Assembly (NCBI GenBank): GCA_014653815.1
Contig: JACWDZ010000002.1
Coordinates: 1-64,000 of the forward strand
Source: Pelagibacterales bacterium SAG-MED29
GTDB lineage: Bacteria > Pseudomonadota > Alphaproteobacteria > Pelagibacterales > Pelagibacteraceae
Length of the DNA: 64,000 bases
Direction: 5' to 3'
This document shows positions 45,029 through 55,155 of the stretch, in pieces. The position numbers and the translations under genes were made by a program. Under the pieces are notes generated by a model, which ran no database searches, was not told the DNA's origin, and saw only the letters and a program-made list of their open reading frames with translations. Position 1 is the stretch's first letter; each line of letters opens with the position of its first letter.

Positions 45029-46096
45029 ATGAGTGATTTAGAAAAAATAAATTCTATTTTTAACGCAAAGATAGACTCTGTAAAATCAAAAGATGAATTA
45101 CAGAACTTAAAAACAGAATTTTTTGGTAAAAATGGTCAAATTACAAATCAGTTTAAAAATTTAGCATCTTTATCTGCTGAAGATAAGAGGGAATTTGCCT
45201 CTAGTTTAAATAAGTTAAAAGATAATTTATCCAAACAGATTGAAGAAAAGAATTTAGAAATTGAAACGCAAGAAATTAATGAAAAATTAAAAAGTGAAAA
45301 AATTGATGTAACTTTACCTATAAGATCTTACAGACAAGGAAAAATTCATCCAGTATCACAAGTGATTGATGAAATCTCTTCTATATTTTCAGAGATTGGA
45401 TTTTCGGTTGCAGAAGGCCCTGATGTTGAAACAGAGTATAATAATTTTACCGCACTCAATACACCCAAAGATCATCCAGCGAGAGATATGCATGACACTT
45501 TTTATTTGGATAAAGATAGAAAACTTCTATTAAGGACACATACTTCACCAGTTCAAATTAGAACTATGTTAAATGAAAAACCACCTTTTAAGATTATAGT
45601 TCCTGGCAGAACTTATCGATCTGATAGCGATCAAACTCATGCTCCTATGTTTCATCAACTAGAAGGTCTTCACATAGATAAGAATATTACTATGGGTCAT
45701 TTGAAAGGATGTTTAGATTATTTCATTAAGGAATTTTTTGAAGTCAAAAATGTTAAGATGAGATTTAGACCAAGTCATTTCCCATTTACCGAACCTTCGG
45801 CTGAGGTAGATATTGGCTATAGACTAGATAATGGTAAAATAGTTATTGGGGAAGGGGACAAATGGTTAGAAATTTTGGGTTGTGGAATGGTACATCCTAA
45901 TGTTTTAAAAAATGTTAAAGTAGATACAAAAAAATATCAAGGTTTTGCGTTTGGTATGGGAATTGACAGGCTTGCAATGTTAAAATATGGAATTAACGAT
46001 TTAAGGGCATTTTTTGAGACAGATTATAGATGGTTAAGTCATTTTGGTTTTGATCCTTTGGACGTTCCAACAAATTATAGAGGTTTAAGTAAATGA
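45029..46096 (+). CDS. pheS: Phenylalanyl-tRNA synthetase alpha subunit
   Basis: A 355-aa class II synthetase subunit. A coiled-coil N-terminal arm (about 1-95) that contacts the tRNA is followed by [19 protein letters not shown], motif 2 in [28 protein letters not shown], and [17 protein letters not shown] and [17 protein letters not shown] (motif 3) near the C-terminus. Its stop overlaps the pheT ATG by 4 bases, ensuring equal production of the two subunits of the alpha2-beta2 enzyme. In E. coli pheST is attenuated by a Phe-rich leader; none is seen here. Confidence 0.97.
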   Translation: MSDLEKINSIFNAKIDSVKSKDELQNLKTEFFGKNGQITNQFKNLASLSAEDKREFASSLNKLKDNLSKQIEEKNLEIETQEINEKLKSEKIDVTLPIRSYRQGKIHPVSQVIDEISSIFSEIGFSVAEGPDVETEYNNFTALNTPKDHPARDMHDTFYLDKDRKLLLRTHTSPVQIRTMLNEKPPFKIIVPGRTYRSDSDQTHAPMFHQLEGLHIDKNITMGHLKGCLDYFIKEFFEVKNVKMRFRPSHFPFTEPSAEVDIGYRLDNGKIVIGEGDKWLEILGCGMVHPNVLKNVKVDTKKYQGFAFGMGIDRLAMLKYGINDLRAFFETDYRWLSHFGFDPLDVPTNYRGLSK

Positions 46097-48495
46097 TTAT
46101 TACAATCTCTTGGCTAAAAGAGCACTTACAAACAAAGGCAAATGAAGCCAAGATAATAGATCAGCTAACAAATATTGGACTTGAAGTTGAGAACATAAAA
46201 GAGAATTCAGGAGAGTTAAGTGATTTTAAAGTTGCAAAGATTTTGAAAGCAGAAAAGCATCCTAATGCTGATAAGCTAAAAGTTTGTGATGTGAGTTTAG
46301 GTGACAATAAAATTATAAAAGTAGTTTGTGGAGCATCGAATGCTAGAGATGGACTGGTAACTATTTATGCACCTCCAGGAGCAGTTATTCCTAAAACAAA
46401 GCTGCAATTAAAAATTGCTAAAATTAGAGGAGTAGAATCTAGGGGGATGCTTTGTTCAGGAAATGAATTGAACTTATCAAATGACAGCACTGGTATCGTA
46501 GAACTAAAGAATAAAGAAAAAGAAATTGGAAAAAGTTATTTTAAAACTAAATCAGAAAAGGCTTTAGATATTTCTATTACACCAAATAGAGCTGACTGCT
46601 TAGGAGTAAGAGGGATAGCAAGAGATCTTGCGTCATCTGGACTTGGAAATCTACTAAAGTTAAAGAAAAAATCTTTAAAACAAACTTTAAAACAACCTAT
46701 TAAGGTTTCGATCTCTAAAGAGAAAAACCAAGGCTGCCTATCTTTTGGCAGCTGTTACATAAAAAATATTACAAACAAAGAAAGTCCAGAATGGTTAAAA
46801 AATAAAATTCTAGCTTTAGGGTTGAAACCTATTTCTGCGGTTGTTGATATTACAAATTATGTAATGTTTGATTTAAATCGACCTTTACATGCATATGATG
46901 CCAACAAAATAGACCAAGAAATTATTGTTAGAAATTCAAAAGAAGGCGAAGAATTTAAAGGATTAGACAATGAGCAATATAAATTAAAGAAAGGCATGTG
47001 TGTTATTGCAGATAAAAGTAGCATTCTTGGACTAGGAGGGGTTATTGGAGGCACAAAAACATCAACCGAGTTTGATACAAAAAACATATTATTAGAGTCT
47101 GCTTATTTTTTACCTTCATCAATTAGAAAAACAGCTCGTGAATTAAACATTGATACTGATGCAAAATATAGATTTGAAAGAGGAATAGACCCTACCTCTG
47201 TAAAAGAAGGTTTAGAAATAGCTGCAGCTTTAACAACTAAGATTTGCGGAGGATCAGCAAGTAAGTTTGTTATTACTGGACAAGATTCTCAGAAAAGCAA
47301 AATTATAAATTTTAATATTGAAAAATTTAAAGATTTAATTGGTATTACAATTTCAATTTCTGAAGCTGATAGAATTCTATCGTCTTTGGGTTTCAAGGTT
47401 AAAAAAACAAAAAAAAGTTTAAAAGTTGAAATTCCTTCTTGGAGACCCGACATTTTACAAGACGTCGATTTAATTGAAGAGTTAATAAGGATTAAAGGAT
47501 TTAATAACATTAAAGCGATTGAACCTGCAAAAATAAGAAAAAAAGAAACTTTAAATTTTAAACAGAGACTCTTTCATCTTTCCCAAAGAGCTTTGGCATC
47601 CAAGGGCTATATGGAAACGGTTACTTGGTCATTTACAGATTCAAAGATTGATAAACAATTTTCAAAAGGTGAAAAAGAAATAAAAATTTATAATCCCATA
47701 TCATCGGACTTAGATGTTTTGAGAAGATCAATATTTTCTAATCTTTCTATTCATTTGAAAAAAAATCAAGATAGAGGATATGGTGATTTATCCTTTTTTG
47801 AAATAGGACCAACATTTTTTGGAAAAAATCCTGGCGAACAGCAGATAGTTGTTGGAGGAATAAAATCAGGCCAAGTTAATAGAAGAAGCTGGTCTGACAA
47901 AGCAAGAAATATTGATGTTTTTGATGTTAAAAGTGATGCATTAAGAACGTTAGTTGAATTAGGTGTAGATGAAAAAAATCTTTTTATAAGCGATTTAACA
48001 AAAAGCAGTTATCATCCAGGTCGATCAGGATCTATTAATTTAAAATCAGATAAAGGTCCTCATCTTGCGTACTTCGGAGAATTACACCCTGCTATTGTAA
48101 AAAAATTAGATTTTAAAGATAAAAATATTTTTGGATTGGAGATTTTCTTAAAAAATATACCTCAACCCAATAAAAAAGCAAGACAGACAAAAGTTAATTA
48201 TGTAGCTTCAGATTTTCAAAAATCAGAAAGAGATTTTGCATTTGTTATTGAAAAATCTTTTAAAGTTGGTTTGCTTGAGGCATTAATTAAAAAAGTAGAT
48301 GAAAATATTATCCAAAAAGTTGTTGCATTTGATGTTTTTGAAGGAGAAAATATTCCTAAAGATAAAAAATCAGTAGCTATCAACGTAACTCTTCAAGCTC
48401 TAGATAAAACTTTAAATGAAAAAGACTTAGATCAAGTTAGCCAAAAAATAATAGAAACAGTTAAAAAAAAGACTGGTGCTACAATTAGGTCCTAA
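46093..48495 (+). CDS. pheT: Phenylalanyl-tRNA synthetase beta subunit
   Basis: An 800-aa subunit. The N-terminal tRNA-binding (EMAP-like) domain includes [18 protein letters not shown] and [16 protein letters not shown], then B3/B4 editing domains with [22 protein letters not shown], the B5 domain, a non-catalytic core resembling the alpha subunit, and the C-terminal anticodon-binding ferredoxin fold ([18 protein letters not shown]). The usual length is near 800. LepA starts on the last base of its stop codon. Confidence 0.97.
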   Translation: MIITISWLKEHLQTKANEAKIIDQLTNIGLEVENIKENSGELSDFKVAKILKAEKHPNADKLKVCDVSLGDNKIIKVVCGASNARDGLVTIYAPPGAVIPKTKLQLKIAKIRGVESRGMLCSGNELNLSNDSTGIVELKNKEKEIGKSYFKTKSEKALDISITPNRADCLGVRGIARDLASSGLGNLLKLKKKSLKQTLKQPIKVSISKEKNQGCLSFGSCYIKNITNKESPEWLKNKILALGLKPISAVVDITNYVMFDLNRPLHAYDANKIDQEIIVRNSKEGEEFKGLDNEQYKLKKGMCVIADKSSILGLGGVIGGTKTSTEFDTKNILLESAYFLPSSIRKTARELNIDTDAKYRFERGIDPTSVKEGLEIAAALTTKICGGSASKFVITGQDSQKSKIINFNIEKFKDLIGITISISEADRILSSLGFKVKKTKKSLKVEIPSWRPDILQDVDLIEELIRIKGFNNIKAIEPAKIRKKETLNFKQRLFHLSQRALASKGYMETVTWSFTDSKIDKQFSKGEKEIKIYNPISSDLDVLRRSIFSNLSIHLKKNQDRGYGDLSFFEIGPTFFGKNPGEQQIVVGGIKSGQVNRRSWSDKARNIDVFDVKSDALRTLVELGVDEKNLFISDLTKSSYHPGRSGSINLKSDKGPHLAYFGELHPAIVKKLDFKDKNIFGLEIFLKNIPQPNKKARQTKVNYVASDFQKSERDFAFVIEKSFKVGLLEALIKKVDENIIQKVVAFDVFEGENIPKDKKSVAINVTLQALDKTLNEKDLDQVSQKIIETVKKKTGATIRS

Positions 48496-50303
48496 TGTCA
48501 GACATAAATAGAATTCGTAATTTTTCAATAATTGCGCATATAGATCACGGCAAATCTACTATTGCAGATCGGATTATTCATAAATGTGGAGGATTAACTG
48601 ATCGAGAGATGAAAACTCAAGTTTTAGATTCTATGGATATTGAAAGAGAAAGAGGAATTACTATTAAAGCACAAACAGTAAAACTTAACTATAAGGCAAA
48701 AGATGGAAAAGAATATATTTTAAATATTATAGACACACCAGGTCATGTTGATTTTGGTTATGAAGTAAGTCGATCTTTATCTGCCTGCGAAGGTTCATTA
48801 TTAATAGTAGATAGCACTCAGGGCGTTGAAGCACAGACACTGGCAAATGTTTATCAAGCTTTAGAAATTAATCACGAGGTTATACCAGTTTTAAATAAAA
48901 TAGATTTACCAGCATCGGATATCGATAAAACAAAAAAAGAAATCGAAGATGTGGTGGGTATTGATACTTCAAATGCAATTAAATGTTCAGGCAAGACAGG
49001 TGAAGGAGTTGACGATATTTTGGAGTCAATTATAAAGAATTTACCTGCTCCAAAAGGCGCACAAGAAAAAAAACTCAAATCTTTATTAGTTGATAGTTGG
49101 TATGACAGCTATCTAGGTGTTGTTATTTTGGTCAGAGTAATAAATGGGAAAATTAAAAGAAATATGAAAGTTAAACTAATGTCTAATGGACAGGAACATA
49201 TTGTTGAAAAAGTAGGTATATTTACTCCAAAACCTAATGATATAGAGGAATTAAATTCTGGAGAAATTGGTTTTATAATAACCGGGATTAAATCTTTATC
49301 AGAAACAAAAGTTGGAGACACAATTTGTGATGCATCAGATCCAATTGAAACAGCATTGCCTGGATTTAAACCAAGTAAGCCAGTTGTTTTCTGTGGTTTA
49401 TTTCCAGTAGATAGCTCAGAATATCAAAAATTGAAAGATGGTTTGGGAAAGCTAAAACTTAATGATGCTAGTTTCTCTTACGAAGCAGAATCTTCAAGCG
49501 CTTTAGGATTAGGTTTTAGATGTGGTTTTCTTGGATTGTTACATCTAGAAATTATAACAGAAAGATTAGAGAGAGAATTTGACGTAAATCTAATTACTAC
49601 AACGCCCGGGGTTATTTATAAAGTTCATAAAGTTAAAGGTGAAGTTATAGATTTACAAAACCCTTCTAGCATGCCAGACCCAACACAAATTGTAAAAATT
49701 GAAGAACCCTGGATTAAAGCTACAGTTATAACTCCAGATGAGTATTTGGGTTCAATTATAAAAATTTGTCAAGATAAGAGAGGAATTCAAACCAATTTAA
49801 CTTATTCCGGTAATAGAGCAGTTTTGTCTTATGACTTACCACTTAATGAAGTTGTCTTTGATTTTAACGATAGATTAAAATCTATTTCAAGTGGATATGC
49901 TAGTTTTGATTACGAAATTACTGGGCATAAGGAAGGCAATTTAGTGAAGCTTGGTATATTAGTTAATGGAGAGCCAGTTGATGCTTTAGCAATGATCATT
50001 CATAAAGATTTTGCTCAATCTACTGGCAGACAAGTTTGTGAAAAATTAAAAGATTTAATTCCAAGACATAATTTTATGATTCCAATTCAGGCAGCCATTG
50101 GAGGAAAAATTGTGGCAAGAGAATCAATCAAGGGATTCTCAAAAGATGTTTTGACTAAAATTCACGGTGGTGGTGCAGCAGACAGAAAGAAAAAATTATT
50201 GAAAAAACAAAAAAGAGGAAAAGCAAGATCTAAACAATTTGGTAAAGTTGAAATTCCTCAAGAGGCATTTATAGGCGTGCTTAAAATAAATAAAGAAACT
50301 TAA
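48495..50303 (+). CDS. lepA: Elongation factor 4 (LepA)
   Basis: A 602-aa translational GTPase that remodels stalled or pretranslocation ribosomes and affects initiation. G1 is [14 protein letters not shown] (about 14-27), G3 is [16 protein letters not shown] (about 79-94) and G4 is NKID (about 133). The LepA-specific C-terminal domain is at the end, with [20 protein letters not shown] and [18 protein letters not shown]. It starts on the pheT stop as TAATG, so it extends the translation operon. It ends 4 bases before the convergent epimerase gene. Confidence 0.97.
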   Translation: MSDINRIRNFSIIAHIDHGKSTIADRIIHKCGGLTDREMKTQVLDSMDIERERGITIKAQTVKLNYKAKDGKEYILNIIDTPGHVDFGYEVSRSLSACEGSLLIVDSTQGVEAQTLANVYQALEINHEVIPVLNKIDLPASDIDKTKKEIEDVVGIDTSNAIKCSGKTGEGVDDILESIIKNLPAPKGAQEKKLKSLLVDSWYDSYLGVVILVRVINGKIKRNMKVKLMSNGQEHIVEKVGIFTPKPNDIEELNSGEIGFIITGIKSLSETKVGDTICDASDPIETALPGFKPSKPVVFCGLFPVDSSEYQKLKDGLGKLKLNDASFSYEAESSSALGLGFRCGFLGLLHLEIITERLEREFDVNLITTTPGVIYKVHKVKGEVIDLQNPSSMPDPTQIVKIEEPWIKATVITPDEYLGSIIKICQDKRGIQTNLTYSGNRAVLSYDLPLNEVVFDFNDRLKSISSGYASFDYEITGHKEGNLVKLGILVNGEPVDALAMIIHKDFAQSTGRQVCEKLKDLIPRHNFMIPIQAAIGGKIVARESIKGFSKDVLTKIHGGGAADRKKKLLKKQKRGKARSKQFGKVEIPQEAFIGVLKINKET

Positions 50304-50307
50304 AATT

Positions 50308-51225
50308 TTAATAATCTATAATTTTTTGAATTCCATCCTCTAATTTTGTAAAAAAAGACCTTTTTAAATTTAAAAACTTATTCATTTTTTTAAAAGTTCC
50401 AGAAGATTTTTTAGGGTCAAATTTATTAAGTTTTCTTTTTTTAAATTTACTTTTTGATCCTAATTTATTTTTTATCAAACTATATAGATAATTAATTGTT
50501 ACAGATCTATTAGTACCAACGTTAAAAATTTCATATTTTTTAATATTCTGAATTTTTTTCATAGAAAGAAGCATTATTTTGATTACGTCATCTACAAAAA
50601 TAAAATCTCGAGTTTGGTATCCACCATTTATTGTAATCGAAATGTTTTTTTTCATTTTGTTTAAAAATATTGGTATTACTGCAGAATAAGGGTTATTTGG
50701 ATTTTGTCCTGGTCCATATACATTGAATAATCTTAAGCCAACGGAAGAAACTTTGAAAACTTCAAAACTCATCCTGGCATAATTTTCTAAAGTCAATTTA
50801 TCTTGAGCATATGGGGAAGTAATTGAATATTTTTTTACATAATCTTTTCCCTTAGGCAAATGACCATAAATTGCAGATGAAGAAGCATAGACTATGGGTA
50901 CCGAATATTTTTTTGCTAAATCAAAAACTTTAATAGAACTTGCAAGATTATTTGTGCTACTTTTGTTTAAATTTTTTAAAGAAAAAGGCACTGATGATTG
51001 AGCAGCTAAATGAAATATACCTTTAAGCTTTTTGATGTTCACTTTATGAAGATCTTGAATTTTTTTCTTAATTAATTTTTTTCTATATTTTTTTGGAACA
51101 AACTTTAAAGATCCTTTCGAAAGATCATCTACTAAAATAAGATCATATTCATTGGAAATTTTTTTAACTAAGTTAGATCCAATAAACCCAGCACTCCCAG
51201 TTATCAAATATTTACCTTTTTTCAT
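50308..51225 (-). CDS. NAD-dependent epimerase/dehydratase (nucleotide-sugar SDR)
   Basis: A 305-aa extended SDR. The NAD site is LITGSAGFIGSNLVKKI (about 7-23), the serine is in VYASSSAIYGHLPKG (about 112-126), and the YxxxK pair is in SPYAQDKLTLENY (about 136-148). LRLFNVYGPGQNPNNPYSAVI is the substrate-binding part typical of UDP-glucose/UDP-GlcNAc 4-epimerases. A role in surface glycan precursor synthesis is likely, along with the O-antigen ligase-like protein and the glycosyltransferase elsewhere in the window. The exact sugar is unknown. Confidence 0.86.
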   Translation of the reverse strand: MKKGKYLITGSAGFIGSNLVKKISNEYDLILVDDLSKGSLKFVPKKYRKKLIKKKIQDLHKVNIKKLKGIFHLAAQSSVPFSLKNLNKSSTNNLASSIKVFDLAKKYSVPIVYASSSAIYGHLPKGKDYVKKYSITSPYAQDKLTLENYARMSFEVFKVSSVGLRLFNVYGPGQNPNNPYSAVIPIFLNKMKKNISITINGGYQTRDFIFVDDVIKIMLLSMKKIQNIKKYEIFNVGTNRSVTINYLYSLIKNKLGSKSKFKKRKLNKFDPKKSSGTFKKMNKFLNLKRSFFTKLEDGIQKIIDY

Positions 51226-51300
51226 TATATATATTTGTAATTTTGAATAATGTTTGAAATTTGTTTTATATTACTCTTTTTAGTATTAAATTGATATGCT

Positions 51301-51390
51301 GGAGAGGTGGCCGAGTGGTTGAAGGCGCACGCTTGGAAAGCGTGTAAACGGGAAACCGTTTCGAGGGTTCGAATCCCTCTCTCTCCGCCA
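51301..51390 (+). tRNA. tRNA-Ser (anticodon GGA)
   Basis: A 90-base class II tRNA with encoded CCA. The acceptor GGAGAGG pairs with TCTCTCC (one G-U), discriminator G. The anticodon stem CACGC/GCGTG encloses TTGGAAA, giving anticodon GGA, which reads UCC and UCU. The long variable arm has an ACGGGAAACCGT hairpin, and the T arm GGGTTCGAATCCC is regular. It lies in the gap between the leftward epimerase and NlpC/P60 genes. Confidence 0.97.
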
Positions 51391-51455
51391 TTTTATATCC
51401 ACACTCAACTAATAAGAGTCTTAAGTTTAACACTCAAATCATTTAAATTATATTC

Positions 51456-51487
51456 AGGGGCAGTGGAGGGAGACTGAAGCTGCCTTT
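51456..51487. other. Unexplained GC-rich hairpin region
   Basis: AGGGGCAG (51456-51463) can pair with CTGCCTTT (51480-51487), with two G-U pairs, around a 16-base purine-rich loop; an alternative inner pairing CAGT/ACTG also exists. Its base composition stands out strongly from the AT-rich gap. It has no T tract in either direction, so it is not a standard terminator of the NlpC/P60 gene, whose stop is 6 bases away. Could be part of a small RNA or a processing signal. Confidence 0.3.
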
Positions 51488-51492
51488 GCTAT

Positions 51493-52233
51493 TTACAGTC
51501 TTTTAATTCCTATTACTTTTAATTTTGCAGTTTTTTCAATTCTTTTAATTGTTTGATGAATTCCCATAACCACTGTTTTTTTCATCGGGCCATAAGAATG
51601 GATAAGTTTTTTATTTGAAAGCGCAACAGCAACATGACCCTTCCAATAAATAATATTGTTTTTTTTAATATTCTTTAATTTTACATTTTTTTTGAAGTAT
51701 ATAACCTGATCTTTAGCATCTCTTGGACAAAATTTATTATTAAAATTCATAAATATTTGTATTAAGGCTGAGCAATCTATTCCTTTAAAAGATTTTCCAC
51801 CCCATTTGTATCTTATATTTTTAAAAATGGATATTTTTCTAAAAAGGTTTTTTTCTTTATATGAAATAGGTTTAACATTACTTTTACTTATCCACCCTTT
51901 TGAAAACTTAAAAAATTTATATTTACTATCTATAACTTTAATTTTTGAACCAAATGATAGTTCAGTTTTTTTCTTTTGATTGATTGGAAAATTATAAATT
52001 TTTGCTTTTAAAACATTTATTTTGTGTGTCGGTTTTAAAAAATTAGAGAAATTTTTATTAAGGACATAACCTTTATACCCATCTTCTTTAATCTTTATTT
52101 TAAGCCATTTTTTAGTTTTTTTTGAAATAGAAAAGCTATCTCCATAAATCATTTGTGTTACGACCTCAGATTTAGAGGAAGGTTTTTTATGGAGATTTAT
52201 AACTGAAAAATTATTTGTTAAATACTTAGTCAT
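51493..52233 (-). CDS. NlpC/P60 family peptidase with SH3-like domain
   Basis: A 246-aa protein. The N-terminal half holds bacterial SH3-like repeats (FSVINLHKKPSSKSEVVTQM and GWISKSNVKPISY). The C-terminal NlpC/P60 domain has the catalytic Cys154 in WGGKSFKGIDCSALIQI, His200 in YWKGHVAVALSN and the third polar residue His212 in LIHSYGP. Such enzymes cut gamma-D-glutamyl-diaminopimelate bonds in peptidoglycan fragments. There is no signal peptide, so it may act in the cytoplasm on recycled muropeptides; the adjacent AmpG-like transporter (8-base overlap) fits that idea. Confidence 0.87.
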   Translation of the reverse strand: MTKYLTNNFSVINLHKKPSSKSEVVTQMIYGDSFSISKKTKKWLKIKIKEDGYKGYVLNKNFSNFLKPTHKINVLKAKIYNFPINQKKKTELSFGSKIKVIDSKYKFFKFSKGWISKSNVKPISYKEKNLFRKISIFKNIRYKWGGKSFKGIDCSALIQIFMNFNNKFCPRDAKDQVIYFKKNVKLKNIKKNNIIYWKGHVAVALSNKKLIHSYGPMKKTVVMGIHQTIKRIEKTAKLKVIGIKRL

Positions 52234-53599
52234 TTAGCTTCAGTTTATCTTTAATCATATAAAGAAATACCAGCGAAGGTATTACCATTACCGCAGTAAT
52301 TATGAAGAAAATTCCCCAATCTCCATTTAACCAATCAACCAAAGCTCCAGATGAAGCTGCTAAGGTAGTTCGTCCAGCTGTTCCTATAGATGAAAGAAGC
52401 GCATATTGAGTAGCAGTATAAGTTCTGTCAACAAGCATTGAAATAAAAGCAACAAATGCTACCGTTGCAAATGCTGCTGCCATGTCATCGAAAATTACTG
52501 CTATTGCAAAAAGTAATTCTGATTTTCCTGACCAAGCTAGCAAAGAAAACAATAAGTTGGTAGACGCCATTAAAATACCAGAAACAAACATGGCTTTAAT
52601 TACGCCAGAACGAATTGCAAATAATCCACCTAACAAGGTAAATATTACAGTAGTTATCCAGCCTAATCCTTTTGAATATAGGGCTATGTCTGATTTAGTG
52701 AATCCTATTTCTTTATAAAATATTACTGACATTCTACCCAGAAAAGCTTCTCCAATTTTGAAAAGAAAAACAAATCCTAAGATAGCTAAAGCAACATTAA
52801 ATCCGTTTTTTTTAAAAAAGGTCATCACAGGACCGACAATAGTTCCTGTAACCCATGCCAAAGATTTTGTTGCAAAATTAGAGGAGCCTAATTTATCTTC
52901 AATTAATTTATCTGTATGAGCTTGGGATTTTTTTCTGTCAGTTGGTTGTGGCTCATTCACAAACATTAATCCAATATTACAAGCTATAATTACTACCCCC
53001 AAAACTAAGAAAGTAATTTGCCAATAATTTTCAAATCCTGCTGATTCAAAAAACTCTGCAAAATTTAAAGCTATAACCCCACCTAATTTATATCCAGTCC
53101 ACCATCCAACAACAGCCATAGCTGCTCCAGCCTGCATCGACTTTCCCTCATGCTCTCCAATTTGTTCAATTCTAAGGGCATCAACAGTAATGTCTTGTGT
53201 GGCTGAAGCAATTGCAATTATTAAACCTACGCTTATTACTAAAGCTAAATTAGCTGTGGGATTTATTACACTCCAACAAACTAGACTTAATAAAATTATA
53301 GTTTGCATTGTAACTATCCATCCACGTCTGTGACCAATTTTATTTGTTAACCAAGGAATTCTAATTCTATCGATTATTGGTGCCCACAAATAATTTAATG
53401 CGTAAACCGCAAATATTAATCCTGCCCAACCAATTGTGCTACGACTTAAACCATCCTCTTTAAGCCATAGACTTAAACTACTCCCTATTAATACCCATGG
53501 GAATCCGCTAATAGCACCAAGCAATAAAATTTTAGTCATTCGTCTATCAAAATAAACAGAGAAAGTTTCAGACAATGTTTGTTTTTTATATATTTCCAT
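52226..53599 (-). CDS. AmpG-like MFS transporter
   Basis: A 457-aa major facilitator with about 12-14 helices. The start ISGFPWVLIGSSLSLWLKEDGLSRSTIG and NYLWAPIIDRIRIPW then GHRRGWIVTMQ follow the AmpG pattern. AmpG imports anhydromuropeptides released from peptidoglycan for recycling, and in this gene order it is overlapped by 8 bases with an NlpC/P60 peptidase that could process its substrate. The family also contains transporters of other substrates, so the muropeptide role is inferred. It begins about 15 bases after the upstream trkH-like gene. Confidence 0.82.
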   Translation of the reverse strand: MEIYKKQTLSETFSVYFDRRMTKILLLGAISGFPWVLIGSSLSLWLKEDGLSRSTIGWAGLIFAVYALNYLWAPIIDRIRIPWLTNKIGHRRGWIVTMQTIILLSLVCWSVINPTANLALVISVGLIIAIASATQDITVDALRIEQIGEHEGKSMQAGAAMAVVGWWTGYKLGGVIALNFAEFFESAGFENYWQITFLVLGVVIIACNIGLMFVNEPQPTDRKKSQAHTDKLIEDKLGSSNFATKSLAWVTGTIVGPVMTFFKKNGFNVALAILGFVFLFKIGEAFLGRMSVIFYKEIGFTKSDIALYSKGLGWITTVIFTLLGGLFAIRSGVIKAMFVSGILMASTNLLFSLLAWSGKSELLFAIAVIFDDMAAAFATVAFVAFISMLVDRTYTATQYALLSSIGTAGRTTLAASSGALVDWLNGDWGIFFIITAVMVIPSLVFLYMIKDKLKLND

Positions 53600-53613
53600 A
53601 ATTAATTATCTTT

Positions 53614-55062
53614 TTAATTTCTCCAAAAGGATGGGAAAAATAATACTAACACTGCAAATAATTCTAATCTTCCAAGCAACATTCCTATTGATAATATCCA
53701 TTTTGATAGATCGGGTATAGCCTTATAGTTTCCGTCTGGACCAATCACACCTCCCAAGCCAGGCCCCACATTTGATATTGCGCTAGCCGCACCAGAAATA
53801 GCTGTTAAAAAATCTAATCCGGAGATAGATAGTAGCATAGCAATAATAAAGAAAATAAATAGAAAAGAAAAAATAAAAACTATAACTGAGTTAATAAATT
53901 CATCTGATATTTTTTGATTGTTATATTTATTTATTATTATGCTATTTGGATAAAATAATTTTTTAATTTGATTTTTTAAAAAAATAACAAGCATTTGTAG
54001 TCTAAAAATTTTAATACCACATGCTGTGGATCCAGCACATCCACCAACAAACATTAAGAATAAGAAAAAAATAAGAGAAAAATTTCCCCATAATCCAAAA
54101 TCATCTGTGACATATCCTGTTCCTGAAAAAATAGATATAACATTAAAAGATGATATTCTTATTTTATCTAAAATATTGCTTTCATAATTAATAAACATTA
54201 AGTAGAGAAACATAATTAATATGGAAATGAGAAGGAGGTAAATAAGACCTTTAATTTGGACATCTTGAAAAAAAATTTTTTTGTTACCTTTAACGAATTT
54301 TAAATATGAAATGAAAGGTATGCTTCCTAAGATTATAAAAATACTTGCTATAATTTCAATATTTGGATTTTTAAAAAAACCTATTGAATCATTATGAGTT
54401 GAAAATCCTCCAGTAGCAATAGTTGTCATAGCGTGAGCAATACTGTCAAATATAGACATTCCAAACAGCCAATAAAAAAACACACACAATAAAGTTAAAG
54501 CTAAATATGTTGAGACAATAATAGTCGCAACTTCGATTGTTCTCGGTAAAATTTTTTCAGTTGTATCTGGCCCTTCCATTTTAAATAATTGCATTCCTCC
54601 TACTTTCAATAATGGTAAAATTGTAATTGCCATAACAACTATTCCAATTCCACCAAGCCATTGCATTAGCGCTCTCCATAAAAGAATACTTTTTGGACTA
54701 TTATCTAAATTTGTAATTATTGTTGCTCCAGTAGTAGTGATCCCTGACATACTTTCAAAAAAGGCTTCACTAAAAGTAAATTCTTCAGGGGACAGAAGGA
54801 AGGGCAAACTTCCAAAAATTGCAACCATTAACCATGCAAGAGTTGAAAATAAAAAAGTTTGCCTCAGGTTAAGTCTAAATTCTTTTTCTAAGTTGGCCAG
54901 AATGAACAATATTCCAATAAAAATTGTAATAAATGCAGATGAAATAAAACTATGACTATTTTCATTATATAATAACTGCATAACATAAGGAGCTAGCATA
55001 GAAATTCCAAGAACAACAAGCAGCACTCCAATCATGAAAAAAACAGTTTTGTTTGTAGCCAT
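53614..55062 (-). CDS. trkH: TrkH family potassium uptake protein
   Basis: A 482-aa ion channel-like transporter of the Trk/Ktr/HKT superfamily, with four membrane-pore-membrane repeats. Selectivity-filter loops are visible: SMSGITTTGATI (about 103-114), HAMTTIATGGFSTHN (about 209-223), ISIFSGTGYVTDDFG (about 308-322) and AISNVGPGLGG (about 439-449), each with the filter glycine. The regulatory TrkA subunit is not in the window. First of a leftward series with the AmpG-like and NlpC/P60 genes. Confidence 0.9.
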   Translation of the reverse strand: MATNKTVFFMIGVLLVVLGISMLAPYVMQLLYNENSHSFISSAFITIFIGILFILANLEKEFRLNLRQTFLFSTLAWLMVAIFGSLPFLLSPEEFTFSEAFFESMSGITTTGATIITNLDNSPKSILLWRALMQWLGGIGIVVMAITILPLLKVGGMQLFKMEGPDTTEKILPRTIEVATIIVSTYLALTLLCVFFYWLFGMSIFDSIAHAMTTIATGGFSTHNDSIGFFKNPNIEIIASIFIILGSIPFISYLKFVKGNKKIFFQDVQIKGLIYLLLISILIMFLYLMFINYESNILDKIRISSFNVISIFSGTGYVTDDFGLWGNFSLIFFLFLMFVGGCAGSTACGIKIFRLQMLVIFLKNQIKKLFYPNSIIINKYNNQKISDEFINSVIVFIFSFLFIFFIIAMLLSISGLDFLTAISGAASAISNVGPGLGGVIGPDGNYKAIPDLSKWILSIGMLLGRLELFAVLVLFFPSFWRN

Positions 55063-55155
55063 AGTGTTTCAGATTATTTAAATAGATATAAAATTCAACT
55101 TAATATCGTGTAATTATATCTGTATTTTATACATAAAATTTAATAAACCATAGTT

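Noticed and set aside
44972-51422. The 16-mer AACTAATAAGAGTCTT occurs after rplT and again after tRNA-Ser
   Set aside because: In a 64-kb AT-rich window a few shared 16-mers are expected by chance, and flanking bases differ.
51456-51487. Hairpin considered as SRP 4.5S RNA or part of a tmRNA
   Set aside because: The GGAAGCAGC-type SRP loop and tmRNA tRNA-like features are not present.
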